Source: an uncultured Clostridia bacterium
GTDB taxonomy: Bacteria > Bacillota > Clostridia > Oscillospirales > Ruminococcaceae
Length of the DNA: 64,000 bases
Reading direction: 5' to 3'
Assembly: GCA_947625125.1 (NCBI GenBank)
Contig: CANQNF010000001.1
Span: forward strand, 62,001 to 126,000
Shown: positions 45,407 to 54,720 of the stretch, piece after piece
Position numbering within the stretch: the first letter of the stretch is position 1
Layout: each line of letters begins with the position of its first letter
Notes under the pieces: model-generated
Databases searched by the model: none
What the model was told of the DNA's origin: nothing
The model's input: only the letters and a program-made list of their open reading frames with translations
Position numbers and translations under genes: made by a program

Positions 45407-45711
45407 ATTCCCTCCATGCCGGAAAACATCGCGGAAATCCTTTCTTCACAGGCGAGCGCCTCCTCCAAAAGCCTTTCCAGTCTGTCGGCGCTCTCCACGG
45501 CTTTTTCCGCAGACTCCTCAAGCTGAACCGTCTTTTTTTCCAATCCTCTGTCGGCCTTGTCAACGCTGTCGGGAAGCGGCGAATCGGGAAAGAGTATCCT
45601 GCGGCGGGCCTCCTTTTCAAGCCCGTCGGCATAGTCGAGATATGCCGCCGAAAGGTCTCTTTCATAAAACGCCGCCTTTTCTATTTTTTCAAGATCAATA
45701 CGGAATTTCAT
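45403..45711 (-). CDS. Small helical secretion-operon protein (102 aa)
   Basis: Starts MKFRIDLEKIEKAAFYERDL after GGAGG; the longer frame is unsupported. It is all-helical with a long Glu/Arg-rich coiled coil and no WXG motif, and it resembles LXG/DUF5082-type partner proteins of type VII toxins in size only. It is coupled to both neighbours. Confidence 0.65.
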   Translation of the reverse strand: MKFRIDLEKIEKAAFYERDLSAAYLDYADGLEKEARRRILFPDSPLPDSVDKADRGLEKKTVQLEESAEKAVESADRLERLLEEALACEERISAMFSGMEGI

Positions 45712-46123
45712 TTTCGATTTCCTCCGCAAATTCTCCTGCCGAAATAAGCGCGGAAATTTCACCGGCGCGCTCTCTGAGGGCGGCGGCCTCGGTTTTTAAG
45801 CTCTCCACGTCTGAGCTTATCCTGCTTTTTTCGTTTTTTACGGCGGATATCGCGTTCTTGACATTGTCGTCGTCGGCGCCCTTGTCCGTTCCGGCTTCAT
45901 AAAAAGAGCTGCCGGGCTCGATTGCGCCGTCTAAGCATTCCGCAAGCCGCTTTGCCTTGGAGTTTATCCTGTCGGAAAATTCCGCCGCAGACGAATCCAC
46001 CGAGTAAATTATCTCCTCAAGGAGCACGCCTATCATCACAAGCGCCGAAAGCTCTCTTGAAATTTCGGTCAGCCTCTCGCTTATAGAGGCAAGCTCCGCA
46101 TAAAGGGCCGCACGGTAAAGCAT
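45695..46123 (-). CDS. Helical secretion-operon protein (142 aa)
   Basis: Begins MLYRAALYAELASISERLTE. Two long helical regions flank a short polar linker (SSFYEAGTDKGADDD). The pattern suits an ESAT-6-like or partner protein. It overlaps the preceding gene by one base and the next by 17. No motif gives a function. Confidence 0.6.
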   Translation of the reverse strand: MLYRAALYAELASISERLTEISRELSALVMIGVLLEEIIYSVDSSAAEFSDRINSKAKRLAECLDGAIEPGSSFYEAGTDKGADDDNVKNAISAVKNEKSRISSDVESLKTEAAALRERAGEISALISAGEFAEEIENEIPY

Positions 46124-46344
46124 TACTCGTTCAGCTCCTTTCTTAAGTCTGCGCAGGCGTTCTCGGCCTTTTCATAAAGCGCCGAGACCCGCTTTATCTC
46201 TCTTTCCATCCTCTCCCAGAAAGCCTCTGCGCCCGGGCTCTGCCAGTCTCTTGCAAGCGCCCTGACGGTATTTTTAAGCTCGGAAAGTATCTCCGCTATC
46301 TCCTCTGATTCAAGGTTTAATTGCCTGAGTTCCTCGTCAGTCAT
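46123..46344 (-). CDS. WXG100-family protein
   Basis: 73 residues beginning MTDEELRQLNLESEEIAEIL. The turn DWQSPGAEAFWERM between two helices is a WXG100-type motif with Ser in place of Gly. Members dimerise and are exported by FtsK/SpoIIIE-type ATPases. Its start lies within the end of the EssC gene (8-base overlap). Confidence 0.75.
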   Translation of the reverse strand: MTDEELRQLNLESEEIAEILSELKNTVRALARDWQSPGAEAFWERMEREIKRVSALYEKAENACADLRKELNE

Positions 46345-49300
46345 CGCCGTCGCCTCTTTCGGGGTCGGAGAACCTGACCCTCTCAAGCCCCTCGCCGTTT
46401 AAGATATATCCGTCTGACGCAAACGCCGGCCGCACATATCTTCTCAGCTCTGACGGAGTGAGCCTTAAACTGCCTATGAAATCGACTCTTCTTAAATCGT
46501 CGAAGATTATGTATCCCCTGAGATTTTTGACAAGCCTCGTCGCCTCCAGCGAGCCGAAGCCTCCCGCTCCCGGGATGTCGGAAAATACCGTGAAAACATT
46601 CCCCGAAGCCGTAAGAGCGGCTATTTCCCCGGCATATTTTTCAACTGCCTTTCGGTCGTTAAGTATTATAAGCGCGCGCTCTCCGCTTTCTTTTAACGCA
46701 TCAAGCTCTTCTCCGAGGTCGTCCGTTAAGACCCTCTTGCAGCCGGTGATATTTAACCCGCTGTCCGCCCTGTCGGAAATGATGATTTTGATTTTACAGG
46801 ATTTTTTGAGCGCGCCCGCGACTATCGTCTTTATGACGGCCGTTTTTATCCCAGATGATTTCGCCGCAATTCCGATATTTTCCTCCGTAAGGTCTATAAA
46901 CACCGGCTCGGCAGTCTCAAAATCAAGTCCCACGGCTATCTTTTCGTCATTCGGATTTCCGAGCATAGCCGTCTCCTCAACGCTCAAGGACTTCGGCAGC
47001 TCCGGCATTTTCACCGGCCCCGGCTTTGGATATGCTTTATTTATTTTTTCGGCAAACTGCTCCTCCGAAACGTCCTGTCCGAACGGGCTGTAGGTCTGGA
47101 ACAGATACATATTTCCGTCGACCCTTACGCGCCCTCTCCCGGGGACGCTCTTTGAGGCCGGCACGGTTTTACCGAGAATTCCGATATAAGAGCCCGGGTC
47201 GGTAAGGTGCAGGGCGATCCTTACCGGGAAGCAGCTCATGAACTTGCTGCCTATTCCCGAGGCGGACGTGTCGGAAGCCAATGTATAGACCCCGACCGAC
47301 GGACCCTCTCTTAAAAGATACACGGCGTCGCTATCGTACTCCTTGACGGCTTCACGGAATTCCGAAAGATTGTCGATGATTACGACCTCGGAGGTCATAA
47401 CTTCCGTACCCGCCGCAAGCGTTTTTCTTCGGCTTATTTCCCGGCAGATAAATTCTACTGCCCGCCTTAGGCTCTCCCCGGGGTCGGTCGCAAGACCTAT
47501 GCAGTGCCGAAGCCTTGACATGCCCATAAGCGCCTTAGAGGCAAGGTCGATTATCATGAACCCGAACTGCTCGGGCGAATTTTTTGAGCACAGCGAGCGA
47601 ATAAATGTCTTACAGAGCTCCGTCTTTCCCGAACCCGATTCGCCCACGACAAGGACGTTTCCGTCCGAAATATCGAGCCTGAAAACGGGCTGGGACTGCT
47701 TTTCGACGTCGTCGATAATGCCTATCTCGGAGTCCATAGCGCCGTCTGATGATAGATCATCGGTCGGAAAATCTATATTTTCCGGCAGGGGACTTAAGAA
47801 TATCGGGGACGGCACGGGCTCTCCCGAGGTTTTTACATAATCCGAAATATAATCGATAACTGCCCGAAGCTGTGTCAGGCGTTCGCCGTTTGAATCGGAC
47901 GCCTTTTTCACATACACCGGCGTTCTCACTCCGCTGAAAGATACTTCAGAGACGGTGAATTCGCGCGCGCTTCCGTTTTTGTCGCTGAGGGCCGACGCCC
48001 CGGTATACGCCGACTGAAACAGGGTAAAGACTTCGTTGTTCCCGACCTGCAAATATGCCTGGCCGCGCTCCTTGATCTCGGAGGCGAGGGGAGTCCTCAG
48101 GACTTCATAGCTGTCGTCGCGGGACGCCACTTTCAGGCAGATGCGGAAGCGGGAGTTGGAAAGTATCTGTTCGCTGACCTGGCCCGCGGGCTTCTGTGTG
48201 GAGAGGATGAGGTGAACTCCGAGGCTTCGGCCTATTCTTGCCGCGCTTATGAGCTCGCGCATGAATTCCGGATGCTCGGCCTTGAGCTCGGCGAATTCAT
48301 CCACGGTTATGACAAGATGCGGCAAGGGTATTTCGGCCGCCCCGGCACGGTATTTTCTTATGTAGCCGTCTATGCTGCTGACGTTTTCGTCTGCAAACAG
48401 CCTTTTGCGGCGCTCTATCTCGGACCTTATCGAGCGCAGAGACCTCTCTGTACCCTCGCCGTCGTTGTCGGTGATTATGCCGACGATATGCGGCAGGCCC
48501 TCAAACTGGTTCGCCATTCCGCCGCCCTTGAAATCTATGAGCAGGAAAGCAAGCTCGGTCGGCCTGTAATTAAGCGCTGCCGAAAGAATATATGTAGACA
48601 GAAGCTCGCTCTTGCCCGAGCCGGTAGTGCCGGCAATAAGCCCGTGGGGGCCGTGCGCGCGTTCGCTTATATCGAGCCTCAGAACGTTTCCGAGGGCGTC
48701 GAGTCCCAAAGGCACGGACAGAGAATGCGAAACGTCCGCTTTTTTCCATTTTTCGGGCATGCCGTAGTCCTCGGGCTCGAGGATGTTGAGTATCTCAAAC
48801 AGGCTTACATCCGTCGGAAGCTTTGCCGCCAAGGATGTGCCCGAGGCGTATATCGGCGCAAGTCTTTCGGCGATGAACGATATGCTGAAATCGTTTATTT
48901 CATCGGGCGTGAACTTTCTCTCGGCGTTTCCGTCGTTTTTGGAGGAAACGCTGCACCCCGACGTATCGAGTTTTATTATTTCGGAGCAGTTTTTCGGCAG
49001 GTTCTCGCAGTATGACCCGAAGAAAACAAAGCTCACACCAAGCTCGGAAAATTCCTCGGAGAAGTTATAAAGAGGATGCTTTTTTACGTCGAATTCCTCA
49101 AGCGCGAACACGACGATATGGGGGCTTTTTATCTCTCTGCCCGATTCAAGAGCGGACTTTCTCTCCGACATCACAGAGTAAAGATACTCAAATACCCGGT
49201 CCCTGCTCTCTCTGTCGCAGACTATCCCTCTCAGCTCTCCGCCCACGCCGTTGAGATGCGGGAACCACTTTACCCAGCCGTATTTTTCCGTCTCGCCGGA

Positions 49301-50731
49301 CGGTATCATTAAAATCACCTTTACGTCCTCGTATGAGTGGAGGATACAGACCTGCGCCAAAAGCGTCTTGAAAAATTCATAGCGCATTTGCTCATCGCCG
49401 ATAACGCCTATAGTACCGGACGCCCGTATATCCACTCTCACGGGAGTCCCGTCCACCTCGGAATATTTTTCGCACACGCTTTTGGCAAGCGCCGTCATTT
49501 CGTTTTCAGCGCCCGAGTGGTCCATAGGCTTAAAGACCGGCTTTCTCATCGCCGGGTTGGAGCCCGTCCCGAGACTGAGGCTCAGAAAATCATCGTCGGC
49601 GGGAGATCTCTCAAAAATCCTGCCGGAAAAGGTCTTTACGAATTCCCGCAGGCTTTCGCAGTCCGGATAAATATGCCAAAGCTCCGTCTGCTCGCGGAAT
49701 TTTTCATCCTCAAGCTCGGCAGTCTTTTTGAGGATGATTTCCCTGTACCCGTTCTCCCATTTTTTTAAGGATGAGCGGTAGGTGAGCCTGCCGTGCGCGA
49801 ACCCGAAAACGGTGGTCAGAATGCCGACCGCAAGAGTCGAAAAGTTTGAGATGACAAGTCCCGCGCCCTTAACGCCCGAACCTATAAGGCTTGCCTGGGA
49901 CAGTGCTGAGACCGCTATCATCGCAAGGGTAGGGGAGAGCTGTAAAATAAGGCTCGTTTTGGGAGCGTCCGGCTTTTTCGGAGGGCCTGCAATCTCTATA
50001 GGCTCCGCCCCGAGGTCTTTTTTGAGCCTCGGTCCGCGGTTCAACTCGGGATACCGATACGCCGGGGTCTCCTCTCTTAGCGGCATATAATCAAGTCCCG
50101 AAGCGACGGAGAGGTCCTCCCTTTCCGGGGTATACAGAACGCCGTTTTTAAAGTAGAATATGAAATCCCCGAGGGAGATAAAATCAAAGTCGGAAATTTT
50201 TGCTATACCGAAAAAGCGCTCGCCGTTCAAAAGCGCGCTGTTAGGCGCAAAGGACGCGTCGGCGGATATATCGCCGTCATCATTTGAGAGGACGATATAC
50301 TCCCCCGAAATAATATCCGAGTCAAGCTTTATATGCGCGCCGTCGGTGTTTCCGATGACGACATGGGAGAGGTCTCTTATATCGATTATCGCGTCATAGT
50401 CGGGAGCGGGATCGGGGTAGGAAAAATATGTATAAAATTTTAAAACATCGGCGCCGCCTTGTCTTAAAGAAAAAATATCGCCGTGCAAAACGCCGAATTC
50501 CGAAGCCTCTTTGCCGGTTCTTGAGATAAGCGCCGCTCCCTCTTCGCAGGATATCCTCCAGCCGTCCCCGGAAAAGCAAACCGTGACGAGAACAGGACCG
50601 TCGAAAAGCTCTCTTTTAAGCCTTATATCGCAGTCCGAGACGCTGCCTATTCTTATCCCGGGCCTGTTTTCCGAGAGCACGGCCGCCCTTGTGACTCCTC
50701 CGCCCTCGATTATAAGCTTCAGCTCATTCAT
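46337..50731 (-). CDS. essC: Type VII secretion FtsK/SpoIIIE ATPase (EssC/YukBA)
   Basis: 1464 residues. Two N-terminal FHA-like regions (~1-95 and ~105-200), membrane helices near 265-325, and three ATPase modules follow. Walker A GTTGSGKSE lies near residue 700 with LLIDFKGGG as Walker B, a second GESGSGKTE near 1029, and a third, degenerate module near 1290. This order is that of EssC, the motor and channel protein of Firmicute type VII secretion. It overlaps the EsaB gene upstream and a WXG100 gene downstream. Confidence 0.95.
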   Translation of the reverse strand: MNELKLIIEGGGVTRAAVLSENRPGIRIGSVSDCDIRLKRELFDGPVLVTVCFSGDGWRISCEEGAALISRTGKEASEFGVLHGDIFSLRQGGADVLKFYTYFSYPDPAPDYDAIIDIRDLSHVVIGNTDGAHIKLDSDIISGEYIVLSNDDGDISADASFAPNSALLNGERFFGIAKISDFDFISLGDFIFYFKNGVLYTPEREDLSVASGLDYMPLREETPAYRYPELNRGPRLKKDLGAEPIEIAGPPKKPDAPKTSLILQLSPTLAMIAVSALSQASLIGSGVKGAGLVISNFSTLAVGILTTVFGFAHGRLTYRSSLKKWENGYREIILKKTAELEDEKFREQTELWHIYPDCESLREFVKTFSGRIFERSPADDDFLSLSLGTGSNPAMRKPVFKPMDHSGAENEMTALAKSVCEKYSEVDGTPVRVDIRASGTIGVIGDEQMRYEFFKTLLAQVCILHSYEDVKVILMIPSGETEKYGWVKWFPHLNGVGGELRGIVCDRESRDRVFEYLYSVMSERKSALESGREIKSPHIVVFALEEFDVKKHPLYNFSEEFSELGVSFVFFGSYCENLPKNCSEIIKLDTSGCSVSSKNDGNAERKFTPDEINDFSISFIAERLAPIYASGTSLAAKLPTDVSLFEILNILEPEDYGMPEKWKKADVSHSLSVPLGLDALGNVLRLDISERAHGPHGLIAGTTGSGKSELLSTYILSAALNYRPTELAFLLIDFKGGGMANQFEGLPHIVGIITDNDGEGTERSLRSIRSEIERRKRLFADENVSSIDGYIRKYRAGAAEIPLPHLVITVDEFAELKAEHPEFMRELISAARIGRSLGVHLILSTQKPAGQVSEQILSNSRFRICLKVASRDDSYEVLRTPLASEIKERGQAYLQVGNNEVFTLFQSAYTGASALSDKNGSAREFTVSEVSFSGVRTPVYVKKASDSNGERLTQLRAVIDYISDYVKTSGEPVPSPIFLSPLPENIDFPTDDLSSDGAMDSEIGIIDDVEKQSQPVFRLDISDGNVLVVGESGSGKTELCKTFIRSLCSKNSPEQFGFMIIDLASKALMGMSRLRHCIGLATDPGESLRRAVEFICREISRRKTLAAGTEVMTSEVVIIDNLSEFREAVKEYDSDAVYLLREGPSVGVYTLASDTSASGIGSKFMSCFPVRIALHLTDPGSYIGILGKTVPASKSVPGRGRVRVDGNMYLFQTYSPFGQDVSEEQFAEKINKAYPKPGPVKMPELPKSLSVEETAMLGNPNDEKIAVGLDFETAEPVFIDLTEENIGIAAKSSGIKTAVIKTIVAGALKKSCKIKIIISDRADSGLNITGCKRVLTDDLGEELDALKESGERALIILNDRKAVEKYAGEIAALTASGNVFTVFSDIPGAGGFGSLEATRLVKNLRGYIIFDDLRRVDFIGSLRLTPSELRRYVRPAFASDGYILNGEGLERVRFSDPERGDGDD

Positions 50732-50996
50732 CCCTCTGCTCCTCCGTTCCGACGATATTTATAACGCTGCCGTTTCTGAGACCGAACTCGCGCAGGGTCT
50801 TGTCGCCTCTTAAAAAAGCGACGGGTCTTTCGGCTCTCAGGCAGTATTTTTCGGGCTTTCCGAGAAATTCCGGAAAATATGAGGAATAAAGCGCTTCGCA
50901 TAGCTCGAACGCGGATATGTCAAGCGGCACCTCGAGGTCTTTGGAGAAGCTGCCGCCGACGGCGCTCACGGTGATAACGATGTTCTTGTCCGACAT
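50724..50996 (-). CDS. EsaB/YukD-like ubiquitin-fold protein
   Basis: 90 residues, MSDKNIVITVSAVGGSFSKDLEVPLDISAFELCEAL, ending TLREFGLRNGSVINIVGTE, a beta-grasp fold as in YukD/EsaB, a cytoplasmic regulator of type VII secretion. First gene of the operon, downstream of a promoter at 51027-51055. Confidence 0.85.
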   Translation of the reverse strand: MSDKNIVITVSAVGGSFSKDLEVPLDISAFELCEALYSSYFPEFLGKPEKYCLRAERPVAFLRGDKTLREFGLRNGSVINIVGTEEQRDE

Positions 50997-51026
50997 AACA
51001 CCCTCCGAAAATAAATATACAAAACT

Positions 51027-51055
51027 ATAATATCACATTTTTCCCGAAATTTCAA
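51027..51055 (-). promoter_or_regulatory. Promoter of the type VII-like operon
   Basis: TTGAAA (51050-51055) and TATTAT (51027-51032), 17-base spacer, minus strand. Confidence 0.65.
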
Positions 51056-51240
51056 TACTTTATATTTAAAAGATATGACGTATGCCGGGGACTCATAGCG
51101 CCGCCCGAGATGACGGAAATGCCCGGCTTGTGCATCCTGCCAAAAAACGCTCTGAAAATTTGTCATAACTCACAATTCCCATTTGCTTCCCTGGATGTTA
51201 TACTAAAGGCGAACATAACTGCGAAAGGAGAGTTTAAAAA

Positions 51241-52209
51241 ATGAGCGGCAAGCTTTTTACGCTGGTAAATCCGAACGCTCAGCAGGGCGTTAAAAACGTG
51301 CTGAAATTTTTGTCCGACATCTCGGGCGAGATGGTCGTCACCGGACAGCATACGCAGTCGATGGCGCAGGAGGAGCTGCATAAAATCCACGAGATAACCG
51401 GCCGCATGCCGGCGCTCTTGGGCTTCGAGCTTTTATCCTATTCGCCGAACATAAATTATCTCGACACCGACGAGGAGTGTCAGACCGAGGTCGAGCTTAA
51501 CTACGGGACATTGAAGCGCGCATGGGAATGGGCCGAGAAAAAGGGACTGATAACCTTTACCTGGCACTGGTTCTCTCCTTTGGGAGGGCGCTCTAAGTCG
51601 TTTTTCACCCGCAACACCGATTTCGACGCGGAAAGGGCGGTCATAGACGGCACCCCCGAAAACAGGGCGCTTTTGTCGGATATGGACTGCATGGCGGGGC
51701 TGTTAAGACCGTTTTGCGACAGGGGCGTGCCGATAATCTGGCGGCCTTTCCACGAATCCGAGGGCAGGTGGTTCTGGTGGGGCGCCAAGGGTCCCGAGAC
51801 CGCAAAAAAGCTCTTCAGGCTCATGTACGAGCGCTACACAAACGTCCACGGCTTAAATAATCTCATCTGGACCGCAAATTCACCGCTTCCGGCATGCTAC
51901 CCCGGCGACGACGTTGTGGACATAATTTCTCGGGACATCTATCCCGAGCCGCACTGCCACGAATCTCAGGAGCAGAAGTATCATGAACTGACAAAGATAA
52001 CCGAAAGCGAAAAGATAGCGGCGATAGGGGAGATAGGCGCCCTGCCGGACATAGACGAGATATGCCGCAAAAAAATCGGCTGGTCGTACTATATGACATG
52101 GTCCCACGGCTTTGTTCTGGGCGAAGAGGTCAACTCCTACGACTATCTTAAAATGCTATACGACAGCCCTTATGCGGTGACAAAGGACAACTTGCCCGAG
52201 CTTTACTGA
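51241..52209 (+). CDS. GH26 beta-mannanase-like hydrolase
   Basis: 322 residues without a signal peptide. WRPFHE near residue 180 holds the catalytic acid and AAIGEIG near residue 260 the nucleophile of GH26, a (beta/alpha)8 retaining family. FTWHWFSPLGG and WTANSPLP also fit. It cleaves beta-1,4-mannans, probably imported oligosaccharides, since no export signal is seen. AAAGGAG precedes the ATG, and a terminator follows. Confidence 0.9.
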   Translation: MSGKLFTLVNPNAQQGVKNVLKFLSDISGEMVVTGQHTQSMAQEELHKIHEITGRMPALLGFELLSYSPNINYLDTDEECQTEVELNYGTLKRAWEWAEKKGLITFTWHWFSPLGGRSKSFFTRNTDFDAERAVIDGTPENRALLSDMDCMAGLLRPFCDRGVPIIWRPFHESEGRWFWWGAKGPETAKKLFRLMYERYTNVHGLNNLIWTANSPLPACYPGDDVVDIISRDIYPEPHCHESQEQKYHELTKITESEKIAAIGEIGALPDIDEICRKKIGWSYYMTWSHGFVLGEEVNSYDYLKMLYDSPYAVTKDNLPELY

Positions 52210-52218
52210 AATTAAAAT

Positions 52219-52244
52219 CCCCGTCTTTGGCGGGGTTGTTTTTT
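52219..52244 (+). terminator. Terminator after GH26
   Basis: CCCCG/CGGGG hairpin followed by TTGTTTTTT. Confidence 0.85.
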
Positions 52245-52311
52245 GTTTTCAGCAACCTCCCGAGCGCTTTTTGCATCTTAATAGGTAGAACGTTCTGAAA
52301 TAGGAAAGCAG

Positions 52312-52872
52312 GTGACGGCCGTGGACGAAGCCGAACTTATAAAGCTGTATTTTTCCCGCGACGAGAGCGCGCTTACTCTGACTAAAAGCCTTTACGGCGG
52401 GATTCTCAAAAAGCTTGTTTTCGGGATCTTGCGTTCCGAGGAGGACAGCGAGGAGTGCCTGTCCGATGTGTATTTCAAGCTTTGGAGCACCATCCCGCCG
52501 GTGGAGCCCAAATCATTCAAGGCGTACGCTCTTAAAATTGCGAGGACCGAGGCGCTGATGGCTCTGCGAAAAAAGACCGCCAAGAAGCGCTTCGGAGGTA
52601 CGCGAATCTCTCTTGACGAGCTTTCGGACATCCTCCCCGACAGGAGCACGCCCGACGGCACCGAGGGAGAGATAGTCGCAATAATAAATTCTTTCTTAGA
52701 GGACTTAAGCCCCGATTCAAGAAAGATATTCTTGCGAAAATACTGGTTTTTCGACAGCGTGGAGGAAATATCCCGGCGCTATAATTTCAGCAGGTCCAAG
52801 GTCAAATCGAGTCTTCGTTCATCCCGGGAGAGGCTCAGAGAGCGCCTGAAACAGGAAGGAGTGGTTTTATGA
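52312..52872 (+). CDS. ECF-type RNA polymerase sigma factor
   Basis: 186 residues with GTG start and AGGAAAG site. Sigma region 2 (AELIKLYFSRDESAL...EECLSDVYFKLW, ending KAYALKIARTEALMALRKK) and region 4 (LSPDSRKIFLRKYWFFDSVEEISRRYNFSRSKVKSSLRSSRERL). It directs transcription in response to an envelope signal. Its stop overlaps the start of the membrane protein downstream, the usual sigma/anti-sigma arrangement. Confidence 0.9.
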   Translation: MTAVDEAELIKLYFSRDESALTLTKSLYGGILKKLVFGILRSEEDSEECLSDVYFKLWSTIPPVEPKSFKAYALKIARTEALMALRKKTAKKRFGGTRISLDELSDILPDRSTPDGTEGEIVAIINSFLEDLSPDSRKIFLRKYWFFDSVEEISRRYNFSRSKVKSSLRSSRERLRERLKQEGVVL

Positions 52873-54467
52873 ATATACCGAGGCTTGCAAAGCTTTTGGG
52901 AGAAGCCGACGAAAGGTATATCCTTGAAGCCGCGGAGGAGGAGACCAAAATGACCAAAAAAATAACAAGAGGAAAAATTATCGCAGTCTTGGCGGCATGC
53001 GTCTGTCTAATCTGCCTGATGGCGGCAGGCCGAGCGCTCTTTGATTCAAAAGATTATCTTGAGGATTTCGACGCCGACCCAAGCTATATGCTCCAGGACA
53101 AGATGATAACAAGCGACGGCGAGGGCAATTATTTCGGCATAATCATGTGCAGAAACGGGTTCAGGCTGATGGGCTCGGACGGCTCGGGCGGCGAGAACGC
53201 ATATAACATTTGCGACGTGCCGGGCTGCGACCATACCGACAATACGGTCTGCCTGGCGCTCGGATGGCCGGAATTCACGGGCCTGTCATTCTATGACGGA
53301 AGACTGTACTGGACGGCAAGACCCAAAGGGGTAGATTTGTCCGAAAGATTAGATACCGTCGATATACTTTCCGCAAAGGCCGACGGCAGCGATATTCGTG
53401 TGGAAAGAGAGGTTTCGGGCGAGGTGTTTGACGACACCATGTATAACAAGTATATCCGTGCGCACAGGGGCTATATGTATTTCATCGGCGTTCACGAGCC
53501 CGAGGAGGTTTTCGATTCCGAGACTATGACGTCGCATAAAAAAGACCCCGACGAAAGGTACACGCTCAACGTGTATGCCGAGGAGCTTAAGGAGAACGGC
53601 GGGAGTGAGAAGATTTTTTCTTTGGAGTATGAGGACGGCGCATATACTACGTTTACATCACAGTTTTATGCAAACGATCTTTATATCATGCTCAAGTCGC
53701 AGAGCATGGACGATCCCGAAAAAATCAAGTTTGAGATATATAAGGTCGATCTGAATTCTCATGCCTCAAAAAAAATCTACAGCACGAAAAAATACGATAT
53801 TTCCTGTTGGTGGATGGGAAGCGGCGAGAGGCTTTATTACACCGAAAACGGCAAATCGGAGCTGATGGAGCTTGACGTCGGAAAGGGCAGGCCGAAGAAG
53901 ATGTTCAATATCCCGAACGGAGACATCAAAACGGTGATAAACGGCAAGGCGGTAAGCTTGGACGGAAACGCCGAAAAGGTCTGGGTCACGGATTTTGACG
54001 GCAGGACCACGGAGCTTGATTTCAGCGCGATGGCGGAACAGGTCAGGGAAGAGTACGGCTATGCGGGGATAGCGGTCTGCGGGGTAGACGACAAGAACGT
54101 GATATTGCAGATGTGCGACGACGAATGTTTCGGGATAGTGCCGCTTGACGGAAGCGAGCCGAGGCTGATAATCGCATCCTGCATAAGCGACCCGAGGTTT
54201 GAGAGGATGGGTAATATTATCCGAGCAAGCCCGAAGAAAGAAAAAACTAAAAAGTTCGCCAGCCTTTCAAGGCTGCGGGGGTCTCGGGGACAGAGCCACC
54301 GAGTCGCAGCCCGCAGGCTGCGAAATCCCCCGAGAGAACGCCGGCAGGCGTGCTCGAGGGATAAGCGTAAGCGAAGCGCAGGAAAGGGAGCAAAAACAGT
54401 CCGGTGGACGGGTTATTATATCATTACTTTGGCGAAGACGAAGTCTTCGCTAAGCGACACTAACTAA
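52869..54467 (+). CDS. Sigma-linked membrane protein, C-terminus replaced by repeat sequence
   Basis: A ~38-residue cytoplasmic part starts MNIPRLAKLLGEADERYI. One membrane helix (~37-58) and a long outer beta-rich domain with CDVPGCDHTDNTVC near residue 115 follow, the same motif as the lipoproteins at 23-25 kb. The start overlaps the sigma gene (ATGA), so an anti-sigma or sensor role is likely. From about residue 452 the frame runs into hairpin-chain copy 2 and gains ~80 Arg/Lys-rich residues (RVAARRLRNPPRERRQ) before a chance stop. The native end has therefore been lost or displaced. Confidence 0.75.
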   Translation: MNIPRLAKLLGEADERYILEAAEEETKMTKKITRGKIIAVLAACVCLICLMAAGRALFDSKDYLEDFDADPSYMLQDKMITSDGEGNYFGIIMCRNGFRLMGSDGSGGENAYNICDVPGCDHTDNTVCLALGWPEFTGLSFYDGRLYWTARPKGVDLSERLDTVDILSAKADGSDIRVEREVSGEVFDDTMYNKYIRAHRGYMYFIGVHEPEEVFDSETMTSHKKDPDERYTLNVYAEELKENGGSEKIFSLEYEDGAYTTFTSQFYANDLYIMLKSQSMDDPEKIKFEIYKVDLNSHASKKIYSTKKYDISCWWMGSGERLYYTENGKSELMELDVGKGRPKKMFNIPNGDIKTVINGKAVSLDGNAEKVWVTDFDGRTTELDFSAMAEQVREEYGYAGIAVCGVDDKNVILQMCDDECFGIVPLDGSEPRLIIASCISDPRFERMGNIIRASPKKEKTKKFASLSRLRGSRGQSHRVAARRLRNPPRERRQACSRDKRKRSAGKGAKTVRWTGYYIITLAKTKSSLSDTN

Positions 54468-54680
54468 TGGAAAGTTTTGCAGAAAGTAAAGAGTGTCGCT
54501 TGAAACCACTCGCCGGGGGTTTCCCCGACCCGACGGCATGAAATGCCGTCGGGCTTCGCGAAAGGGGCTTGGGGAAAACACCTTGCAAAGGGGTTGTCCC
54601 CGAAAGCTGCCGGTCAGCACAAGCCCCGAGCGAGCGAACGCGGCAGCGTTCGCGAGCGATGGGGAGGCACAAAAGTAAAA
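54225..54680 (+). repeat. Hairpin-chain repeat element, copy 2
   Basis: Same module order as copy 1, with a spacer at about 54412-54500 and a CCCGACGGCAT/ATGCCGTCGGG hairpin shared with copy 3. It begins inside the 3' end of the sigma-linked gene and ends before DUF6171. Confidence 0.85.
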
Positions 54681-54720
54681 ACCCCGCCCCTCCGAGCCTT
54701 TCGCTCAAAGGGGCGTTCGT

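Noticed and set aside
47000-50700. Many plus-strand frames opposite the EssC gene
   Set aside because: They are antisense shadows of a strongly supported 1464-residue gene.
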